Assembly: GCA_025934545.1 (NCBI GenBank)
Contig: JAICXV010000244.1
Span: forward strand, 1 to 5,081
Direction: 5' to 3'
Origin: Verrucomicrobiia bacterium
GTDB lineage: Bacteria; Verrucomicrobiota; Verrucomicrobiia; Limisphaerales; Palsa-1400
DNA: 5,081 nt
Below are positions 1 to 5,081 of this stretch, in pieces. Each line of letters starts with the position of its first letter. Within the stretch, counting starts at the first letter, position 1. The position numbers and the translations under genes are program-made. A model generated the notes under the pieces. It was not told where the DNA came from. It made no database searches and saw nothing but the letters and a program-made list of their open reading frames with translations.

Positions 1-386
1 GGATCGATCTGCGCAATCAGATCGCCGGCCTTGACGTCTTGCCCTTCTTCAAAACCAAGCTTCATTAACTGCCCATCAACGCGGCTGCGCACCGTTACCG
101 TATTGAATGCCTGCACCGTTCCGATGCCATCCAGATAAACGGGAACATTGTTTTGCGCCACTGTCCCGATGACGACCGGAACCGGCCCGCTGTTTCCGCC
201 TCGCATTGAACCACCCTGCGATTTTGATGCGCCGGATCCTGTGAGCACTCGCCACACAATCACTCCGATGACGATGACGACTATTACAATAATGACCGCC
301 AGGACGGGAAACCGCCGTTTCCCGGACGGAACCGGAGCGCTACCGGGAATTCCCGGCGGTCGCCCCATGTTTTCAGTGTTCGCCAT
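1..386 (-). CDS. RND efflux pump periplasmic adaptor (MdtA/HlyD-like), N-terminal part, cut by window edge
   Basis: Reading leftward from the ATG at 384-386 gives 128 complete codons and no stop before the window edge, so the gene continues outside. Residues 1-25 are cytoplasmic and end in a basic KRR (23-25). Residues 26-45 form one strongly hydrophobic Val/Ile-rich inner-membrane anchor. Residues 50-67 are a Gly/Ser-rich linker. From residue 68 the sequence follows the MdtA/AcrA adaptor pattern: [11 protein letters not shown], then YLDGIGTV (84-91), [11 protein letters not shown] (97-107), and [18 protein letters not shown] (111-128), which is the first half of the lipoyl/biotinyl-like domain. 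Family members join an inner-membrane RND transporter to an outer-membrane TolC-type channel. The exported substrate cannot be inferred. No clear ribosome binding site precedes the start; a second ATG at codon 7 (366-368) is an alternative. An RND transporter gene would be expected further downstream, outside the window. Confidence 0.9.
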   Translation of the reverse strand, partial: MANTENMGRPPGIPGSAPVPSGKRRFPVLAVIIVIVVIVIGVIVWRVLTGSGASKSQGGSMRGGNSGPVPVVIGTVAQNNVPVYLDGIGTVQAFNTVTVRSRVDGQLMKLGFEEGQDVKAGDLIAQID

Positions 387-619
387 AAGTTATTTGGACG
401 GGCCGAGTTGCTAAAAACTCAATTTATCTGATCAACGGCTCAGCCTTGTAGGGGTTTCCTATACAGCCTGCGCCCGCCAATGTCCATACAGGGAAGCTTC
501 CGTCGTCCGGTTCGCCCGTTGATTTCTGGTTGCGCCAAATTAACGTAGGTGTGAATGCAAACTTTGTAGTCGCGCGTTCATAGGCATGATGTTAAGCCAA
601 TCATTCGACAACGTTACCT
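387..619. other. Divergent intergenic region between adaptor gene and cbpA-like gene
   Basis: This 233-base gap must hold the promoters of both divergent genes. No convincing sigma-70 or sigma-32 -35/-10 pair was found by eye on either strand, and neither gene has a clear Shine-Dalgarno sequence. ATG triplets at 586 and 589 are out of frame with the downstream gene. The only structure noticed is an imperfect inverted repeat at 447-465 (TGTA-GGGG, TTT loop, CCTA-TACA, with one mismatch and one wobble pair). It could be an operator or chance. Confidence 0.5.
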
Positions 620-1606
620 ATGGCAGTTGAGTTCAAAGATTATTATAAAACGCTAGGCGTCGCCCGAACCGCCAGTTCCGACGACATCCGCAAGGCTTTC
701 CGCAAACTGGCCCGCGAATATCATCCCGACGTCGCCAAGGACAAAAAGAACGCAGAGGAAAAATTTAAGGAAATCAACGAAGCCTACGAAGTCCTCGGCG
801 ACGCCGACAAACGCAAGAAATACGACACCCTCGGCGCCGATTGGAAAAACGGCGGCTTCCGTCCTCCGCCCGGCGGTGGCGGCGGCCAGGCCTATCGCAC
901 CTATACATGGCACGGCGGCGCGCCCGGCGGTGGCGAAGAAGATTTCCAATTCGGCGGCACTGGCTTCAGCGACTTCTTCGAACAATTCTTTGGCGGTGGA
1001 ATGCGTGGTGGTGCCCCGGGTGGCCGCGGCGGTTTTGGCGGAGCACAAACGCAAGCCGAACAAGGCCAGGACGTCGAAGCCGACCTGATGGTGCCACTCG
1101 AAGAAGCGACGAGCGGAGCCGTCCGCTCCATCACCTTACGCCGAAGCGGTCCACGTGGCGAAAAAATCCAAACCTTCAAAGTAAAAATTCCCGCCGGCGT
1201 CCGCGATGGCCAAACCCTTCGCGTCCCCGGCCAGGGCGAACCCGGTGCTGGCGGTGCACCTTCCGGCGACCTCTTCTTGCGCGTCCGCCTCGCCAGTCAT
1301 CCAGACTTTCGCGTCGAAGGCGCCGACCTCTATCACGACACTGACCTCGCCCCATGGGAGGCCGCGCTCGGAACAAACGTCACCGTTCCAACACTCAACG
1401 GCTCCGTGAATATTAAAATCCCGCCGGGCACACAAAACGGCCAACGCCTCCGCATCCGCGGTCGAGGCCTGCCCGCCCGTGGCGATGCCGAAGCCGGCGA
1501 CCTCTACGTCATCGCCCGCATTCAAGTTCCGAAAGAATTGAATGCAAAAGAAAAAGAGTTATGGGAACAACTCGCCCGCACCTCACACTTCAATCCACGT
1601 ACTTAA
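620..1606 (+). CDS. cbpA: CbpA-type DnaJ-family co-chaperone (J domain, no zinc finger)
   Basis: A 328-residue protein, close to the usual length for E. coli CbpA. Residues 5-70 are a J domain with the diagnostic HPD tripeptide at 35-37, which stimulates the ATPase of an Hsp70 partner (DnaK), and the usual KFKEINEAYEVLGD helix. Residues about 72-150 are a Gly/Phe-rich linker unusually full of glycine runs. Residues 151-316 are two beta-rich client-binding domains; the second contains PWEAALG (W246), VTVPTL and IPPGTQNGQRLR. The ending LWEQLARTSHFNPR closely follows the end of CbpA. There is no cysteine and no CxxCxGxG zinc finger, which separates it from true DnaJ. The protein is cytoplasmic, acting in folding and stress; E. 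coli CbpA also binds curved DNA, but that cannot be claimed here. The ATG at 620 leaves the normal few residues before the J domain, although no ribosome binding site is visible. No CbpM-like modulator gene lies beside it. Confidence 0.93.
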   Translation: MAVEFKDYYKTLGVARTASSDDIRKAFRKLAREYHPDVAKDKKNAEEKFKEINEAYEVLGDADKRKKYDTLGADWKNGGFRPPPGGGGGQAYRTYTWHGGAPGGGEEDFQFGGTGFSDFFEQFFGGGMRGGAPGGRGGFGGAQTQAEQGQDVEADLMVPLEEATSGAVRSITLRRSGPRGEKIQTFKVKIPAGVRDGQTLRVPGQGEPGAGGAPSGDLFLRVRLASHPDFRVEGADLYHDTDLAPWEAALGTNVTVPTLNGSVNIKIPPGTQNGQRLRIRGRGLPARGDAEAGDLYVIARIQVPKELNAKEKELWEQLARTSHFNPRT

Positions 1607-1735
1607 CTGGTCACCACACTGTTCATGGTAGGGATGATCGCGCTGCGTCGTCTTTCTGGTTCAAATCTGAAATTCATTTTTCCGCAATAACACTCCGTCG
1701 CCCAACGTCAAACCACGGCAACAAATCGAAGCACG
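1607..1735. other. Intergenic gap between cbpA-like gene and acid phosphatase gene
   Basis: These 129 bases separate two genes on the same strand. No hairpin followed by a T run and no clear promoter hexamer pair was seen, so whether the phosphatase is co-transcribed with cbpA or has its own promoter is undecided. The bases just before the ATG at 1736 contain only a weak purine stretch (GAAG) as a possible ribosome binding site. Confidence 0.4.
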
Positions 1736-2734
1736 ATGAAACACATCCAGAATTTTAAAGCCTATTCGAAGGCCTTCGTAACCCTCGGCTCAGCGCTGCT
1801 GCTCCAAACCACCCTGCATGCCGCCACGCTCCATTTCCTTGCTATCGGCGATGCCGGGAGTGGAACGGCGATGCAAAAGTCTGTCGCCGAAGCGATGGCC
1901 AAATACGCCCAACAAACCCAATCCGGTTCGCCCCTGAATTTCGTCCTCGTGCTCGGCGACAATTTTTATCCCGAAGGCATCGCCACCGTTCTCGATCCGC
2001 AATGGAAGACGAAATTTGAAGACATGTACGATGCGAAACGTTTGCCCGTGCCGTTCATTGCCGTTCTGGGAAACCACGATTGGAAAACCGACTCTCCAGA
2101 TGCAGAAATCGCTTACTCGCGCGCCAATCCCAAAAGCCGCTGGCAGATGGATGGCCATTTTTACAAGCGCAGTTTCTCCATCGACACCGTGCAAGCCGAC
2201 TTCTTCATGATCGACAGCGCGTTGTGGGATGGCGACTCCCACATCGAAAAATATAGCGACAAGAAGATGGGCGACAAACAACTTACCTGGTTGCGCGAGC
2301 AACTCAGCGCTTCGACCGCTCGCTGGAAATTCGTTGTCGCTCATCATCCCATCTTTTCCAATGGCGGACACGGCCACGATGCAAACATCCTCGCGATGCG
2401 CAAAAAACTCTTACCCGTCTTTAACCAATACAAAGTAGACGCCTACATCACCGGCCACGATCACGACCTGCAGCGAAACGAACCGGCAGGCTCGCAAACC
2501 CTGTTCCTTATCAGCGGTGCTGCCGGCAAATTGCGAGCTCAAAAATATAAAGACTACGGCCCGTTCTACCGGTCCACCTTAGGATTCCTCAGCATCGAAT
2601 TAACTCCAACCGAAATGCACGGCAAATTCCTCGACGCCAACGGCAATGTTCTCAATCAATGGACCCGCGCGCCGCTTTCCATCGAAGTCGCAAAATTAGA
2701 CAAACGCCCATCGAACTACCGAACGCCCAAATGA
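1736..2734 (+). CDS. Secreted purple acid phosphatase, small ACP5/TRAP-like metallophosphoesterase
   Basis: A 332-residue protein that would hydrolyse phosphate monoesters at a two-metal centre outside the cytoplasm. Residues 1-29 are a signal peptide: basic/polar start, hydrophobic core around 13-23, likely signal peptidase I cleavage after LHA (27-29). Metallophosphoesterase motifs follow in order: GDAG (38-41), GDNFY (74-78), GNHD (112-115), AHHP (202-205) and GHDHDLQ (240-246). By comparison with mammalian tartrate-resistant acid phosphatase the ligands are D39, D75, Y78, N113, H203, H241 and H243, all present. Y78 is the tyrosinate ligand that marks purple acid phosphatases among metallophosphoesterases. 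FEDMY, AEIAYSRA, FFMIDS and QLTWLREQL are further TRAP-like stretches. The usual GDWG has become GDAG (A40). No lipobox cysteine follows the signal peptide, so a soluble periplasmic or secreted enzyme is likely. It is convergent with the zinc-ribbon gene. Substrate and any phosphate-starvation control are not visible. Confidence 0.93.
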   Translation: MKHIQNFKAYSKAFVTLGSALLLQTTLHAATLHFLAIGDAGSGTAMQKSVAEAMAKYAQQTQSGSPLNFVLVLGDNFYPEGIATVLDPQWKTKFEDMYDAKRLPVPFIAVLGNHDWKTDSPDAEIAYSRANPKSRWQMDGHFYKRSFSIDTVQADFFMIDSALWDGDSHIEKYSDKKMGDKQLTWLREQLSASTARWKFVVAHHPIFSNGGHGHDANILAMRKKLLPVFNQYKVDAYITGHDHDLQRNEPAGSQTLFLISGAAGKLRAQKYKDYGPFYRSTLGFLSIELTPTEMHGKFLDANGNVLNQWTRAPLSIEVAKLDKRPSNYRTPK

Positions 2735-2742
2735 AGCGCTTG

Positions 2743-2768
2743 CGTCTTGTAAAACAAAGACGATTTTT
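2743..2768 (+). terminator. Possible intrinsic terminator after the phosphatase gene
   Basis: Nine bases after the phosphatase stop codon, CGTCTT (2743-2748) pairs with AAGACG (2757-2762). The stem continues with GT/AC across a one-base A bulge (2756) and closes on an AAA loop. ATTTTT (2763-2768) follows directly, as expected for rho-independent termination of plus-strand transcription. The stem is short and AT-rich, so strength is doubtful. On the minus strand the same hairpin is not followed by a T run, so it would not obviously end the convergent zinc-ribbon transcript. Confidence 0.45.
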
Positions 2769-2782
2769 CGGCGACTTCCAAC

Positions 2783-3205
2783 TTATTCGGCAACAGCCGA
2801 GGTCGCTTTTCGCGGTTTGTTAGACCGGGGTCGAATGGATTTCACTGCCAGTTTCGGAACTTTCGGCTTGGGAACACTAACCGCCGTCACATTACGATCT
2901 CGAAACGCAACCGCGTCCTCGTCGCGTAAAAAAAGATAACGACCGCAATTGCCACAAGTCACGGTATTGACGCCCGTGATCAATGAGTGGACCACGTTAA
3001 GCGGGACCTGGATCTGGCAGCCTTTACAGACGCCATTTTGGACCAGAGCCACGGCTTTTTTTCCGCGCAACGCAAATGCATCGAACCGATCCAGCATGTG
3101 AGCAGGAATCTGTTCACGCAATGCCTGCGCCTCGGGGGAGTCTTTACCCGGCGTTTGCACAGGCAAAGTTTGCAGCGTCAACAAATGAGAGATAATTTTC
3201 TTCAC
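2783..3205 (-). CDS. Short C4-type zinc-ribbon protein (C-terminal half of DUF164/zf-RING_7 family)
   Basis: A 140-residue protein with a GTG start at 3203-3205. Residues 29-59 (LREQIPAHMLDRFDAF, then KKAVALVQNGV) match the helix leading into the DUF164 zinc ribbon. The ribbon has CKGC at 60-63 and CGNC at 84-87, with the 20-residue spacing typical of the family, followed by GRYLFL. Four cysteines should bind one zinc ion. Full-length relatives have about 150 residues of coiled coil before this region (for example Helicobacter HP0958/FlgZ and chlamydial CdsZ). Here only about 28 residues, without obvious coiled-coil character, precede it. Residues about 110-135 form a Lys/Arg/Pro-rich basic tail, which suggests contact with nucleic acid (inference). 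No signal peptide is evident, so it is probably cytoplasmic. GTG is chosen because it is the first start codon in an otherwise start-free open stretch and has AAGG six bases upstream; the only internal ATG (residue 37) would cut into the family match. Exact function unknown. Confidence 0.82.
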   Translation of the reverse strand: MKKIISHLLTLQTLPVQTPGKDSPEAQALREQIPAHMLDRFDAFALRGKKAVALVQNGVCKGCQIQVPLNVVHSLITGVNTVTCGNCGRYLFLRDEDAVAFRDRNVTAVSVPKPKVPKLAVKSIRPRSNKPRKATSAVAE

Positions 3206-3211
3206 AGCTAA

Positions 3212-3215
3212 CCTT
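3212..3215 (-). promoter_or_regulatory. Ribosome binding site supporting the GTG start of the zinc-ribbon gene
   Basis: On the minus strand AAGG lies six bases before the GTG at 3203-3205. It is a partial Shine-Dalgarno match and the only one seen near any start in this window. It favours GTG over an upstream non-standard start, although the match is short enough to arise by chance. Confidence 0.4.
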
Positions 3216-3287
3216 GAGGCCGAAAGTCCGCGATAGCCAGTTCTTAATCGGCTTATTTCGCTACGTGAAAGATCAGGCGCAACGAAT

Positions 3288-5081
3288 TTATTGAGGACTC
3301 AATTTGACCGATCCCGTTTGCGATGGAGTGATGAAGAACCCTGAACCATTCGTCCTATTTTGAAAAACTGCACCGTGCACTGCATGTGAAACTCCGTTGA
3401 TCGACATGCTGCCTTTCAATTCGCCCGTGGTCGGGTCGATTTGCAATGTCGGTTTGTAAATGCTCGCCGGCGCGACGCTGAAGTTGTTGGTGTGAAGCAT
3501 CATATTCACCGACAGCGGTGAACTCAGATCTCCGCCGGACATATCAAAATTGAAATCCGACGCGTCGAGTGGCGATACGCCTGTGGGCGGTCGTTGATAG
3601 AATGCCCCCACGACTTTAACCGGTGATGTAATGCCGCCCGAAAATAGAGGGCTACCGGGAACGGCCGGCTTGATCCACGTCAGATCGCCGGCAAAGTTGC
3701 GCGCCGCACCGTTGCTGAAATTCAACCATCCGACCAGTGCGCCCCTATTTTGGTAAAGCGAAACATACATTGGAGCACGTCCATCTTCGGTCAGCACAGT
3801 TTGTTCGGACAACTTCGTTCCATCCGGCAACGAACTCGTCGGACGAATCGTTACTATCCCCTTCGGCGAATTAGTGACCAGCGCAAATCCGTTGCCTTCA
3901 GTCGACGGCGCGTTGCTTCGATTCAGCGCCGCTGTGTAACTGCCTGCTAAACCAGTCGCCGGAAAGCTCGAGTTATACGGCGCCGCGACGGCATTAAATG
4001 TCAGCGCAAGGTTCGCGTTGCTTAACGAACACTGAATGGTACGCGGGAATGAGCCGAAATTGATTTGCATATCCAGTTCGGCGTTCAGCGGCATCACGTT
4101 GGTTTCCGCGTGCCCAAAACTGTCGAACTTCCCGGCGAAGCGCGACGTTGTGGTGCCTTGCAAAATTTTGCCCGTGAAAATGCCGGCACCGGAGACGGTC
4201 ACATTGAACAGCCCGGAGTTTTGCGGCCCCGGCGCCAGACCATCGTAGAAGACGCCAGCATAAGGACCATTGGCCACTGGAAATTGGTTGGTGACAAAGT
4301 TCGCTTGCAGCACCAGATACGGCTTCATCGTGAACGTGAGCGATGGCGAATTTGCCAGGTATGTGAAATTGGTCGAGAACAGCCCGCCGATGGCGTTAGA
4401 CCAACTTCCGACAAGCCAGTTGGGTCCCGGGATAGCGTTAATCGTGTAGTTACGACCAATCTGGAGCTTTGAATAGTCAAAATTCAATGAACACGAACCC
4501 AGCCCGTTGCTCAGCACGACAAGGGATGCAGTGCTTGAATAAAAAACCTGGAGAGTTTTAGAAACCGCATTGCCTGTTGGATCAACGGCGCGCGCCAAAA
4601 TCGTATTCGCGCCTGGCGCGAGGACGACTGTGGTCGACCAGTTTTTCCAGCCGTTCGTTGTGGACGGCGGCAAAAGCGCTTTGTCCGTACTGAGACCACA
4701 GACGAGTTGGGCGATGCGATCATTATCACCACAAGTGCCTTTCACCAGAACCGCTGTTGAAGTAACCTTCGCGCCGCCAATCGGACTCGAAAAATTCAAT
4801 GTCGGAGGTGTGCTATCCGTCGAAACAGCAAGTACTGCCGTTCCGCTGCTGATTGCAAAAGTGAGATTCGTAATGACTACGCTGTAACTGCCCGCGTCGG
4901 AGAACTGTGCGGAACCCAGCACAAATGCAGAGTCCGTCGCGCCAGCGACCGGCACGCCATTTTTAAGCCACTGGTAGCACAAGCCACCTCCTGTCGCACT
5001 GACAGAAATTGTCGCCCGGTCGTTTCGGAACGCATTCACATTTTGTGGCTGCGCTACAATGCTGATCGGCCCTGGGACAAC
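3288..5081 (-). CDS. Large secreted/surface beta-rich protein with Ig-like domains, C-terminal part, cut by window edge
   Basis: The reading frame is open from the right edge to the TAA at 3288-3290: 597 residues, numbered here from the first codon at 5079-5081. An in-frame GTG at 5037-5039 lies inside the first Ig domain (just after the typical SIVAQPQN strand), so it is not the real start; the N-terminus lies beyond the window. Residues 1-86 are an Ig-like domain with YQWLKNG (36-42) and a DAGSY tyrosine corner (62-66). Residues about 89-182 are a second Ig-like domain beginning DSTPPTLNFSSP, containing two cysteines (117, 128) that might form a disulfide. Residues about 185-262 resemble an InlB B-repeat-like domain ending LVLQANF. 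Residues about 270-597 are a Gly/Asn/Ser/Thr-rich region made of apparently related segments and ending GAVFQNRTNGSGFF ... GSVKLSP. No membrane anchor or sorting signal ends the protein. The modules suggest an extracellular structural, adhesive or enzyme-appended role; any catalytic domain would lie upstream. The zinc-ribbon gene starts 82 bases downstream. Confidence 0.85.
   Translation of the reverse strand, partial: VVPGPISIVAQPQNVNAFRNDRATISVSATGGGLCYQWLKNGVPVAGATDSAFVLGSAQFSDAGSYSVVITNLTFAISSGTAVLAVSTDSTPPTLNFSSPIGGAKVTSTAVLVKGTCGDNDRIAQLVCGLSTDKALLPPSTTNGWKNWSTTVVLAPGANTILARAVDPTGNAVSKTLQVFYSSTASLVVLSNGLGSCSLNFDYSKLQIGRNYTINAIPGPNWLVGSWSNAIGGLFSTNFTYLANSPSLTFTMKPYLVLQANFVTNQFPVANGPYAGVFYDGLAPGPQNSGLFNVTVSGAGIFTGKILQGTTTSRFAGKFDSFGHAETNVMPLNAELDMQINFGSFPRTIQCSLSNANLALTFNAVAAPYNSSFPATGLAGSYTAALNRSNAPSTEGNGFALVTNSPKGIVTIRPTSSLPDGTKLSEQTVLTEDGRAPMYVSLYQNRGALVGWLNFSNGAARNFAGDLTWIKPAVPGSPLFSGGITSPVKVVGAFYQRPPTGVSPLDASDFNFDMSGGDLSSPLSVNMMLHTNNFSVAPASIYKPTLQIDPTTGELKGSMSINGVSHAVHGAVFQNRTNGSGFFITPSQTGSVKLSPQ

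Noticed and set aside
148..414. An 88-codon plus-strand frame at the left end
   Set aside because: It is antisense to the efflux adaptor, whose translation matches the family across its length; the Thr/Met repeats come from reading the Val/Ile membrane segment backwards.
519..546. A possible sigma-70 promoter (TTGATT, 16-base spacer, TAACGT) upstream of the cbpA-like gene
   Set aside because: The -10 hexamer matches only half of the consensus, so it is no better than chance in a region of this size.
653..1063. A 136-codon minus-strand open frame opposite the J domain and Gly-rich linker
   Set aside because: It mirrors the low-complexity linker of the CbpA-like gene; the Ala/Val-rich translation is a product of the codon bias, with no independent support.
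841..1344. A 167-codon plus-strand frame within the cbpA-like gene, very rich in Arg
   Set aside because: It is an out-of-frame reading of the cbpA-like coding sequence; the Arg-rich composition is typical of such shadows.
1790..2377. A 195-codon open frame on the minus strand opposite the phosphatase gene
   Set aside because: It lies entirely antisense to a gene with clear catalytic motifs, its translation shows no family pattern, and long antisense frames are common opposite GC-biased codons.
4065..4472. A 135-codon plus-strand frame opposite the Ig-like protein gene
   Set aside because: It is antisense to a well-supported coding sequence and has no recognisable domain or start signal.
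3288..5039. Taking the GTG at 5037-5039 as the true start of the Ig-like protein
   Set aside because: The frame stays open to the window edge and the upstream codons encode the standard first strand of the Ig-like domain (PISIVAQPQN), so the gene begins outside the window.

Overview
The window most likely comes from a member of the Verrucomicrobiota, perhaps of the Pedosphaera/Limisphaerales type. This is an inference from style. The large Ig-like protein carries the 'P-x-I-x-x-Q-P-Q ... YQWLKNG-x-x-x-x-GAT ... DAGSYSV' pattern and a C-terminal 'GAVFQN-x-x-x-GSGFF ... SGSVKL'-like ending that is common in large secreted proteins of that phylum. Recognisable Shine-Dalgarno sequences are also scarce. 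The DNA is moderately GC-rich, and no phylogenetic marker gene is present, so the assignment is tentative.

Layout from left to right: (1) bases 1-386, minus strand: the N-terminal 128 codons of an MdtA-like periplasmic adaptor of an RND efflux pump, cut by the left edge. (2) 387-619: a short divergent intergenic region. (3) 620-1606, plus: a CbpA-type DnaJ-family co-chaperone (J domain, Gly/Phe-rich linker, two C-terminal client-binding domains, no zinc finger). (4) 1736-2734, plus: a secreted purple acid phosphatase of the small ACP5/TRAP type with all seven expected metal ligands. (5) A possible intrinsic terminator in the 48-base gap between convergent genes. (6) 2783-3205, minus, GTG start: a short C4 zinc-ribbon protein matching only the C-terminal half of the DUF164 family. 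(7) 3288-5081, minus: the C-terminal 597 residues of a large, probably secreted, beta-rich protein (Ig-like domain, second Ig-like domain, InlB-B-like domain, then a three-part C-terminal module), cut by the right edge.

The genes do not form an obvious pathway. They look like ordinary chromosomal housekeeping and envelope genes: efflux, protein folding, phosphate scavenging and a surface/secreted protein. The zinc-ribbon gene lies 82 bases downstream of the Ig-like gene on the same strand and could share its transcript, and cbpA and the phosphatase are co-directional 129 bases apart. I see no RNA gene, CRISPR array, insertion sequence, phage gene or recognisable defence system. The points most worth a second look are the C-terminal module of the Ig-like protein and the coiled-coil-less zinc-ribbon protein. 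I do not find strong evidence of a previously undescribed system.
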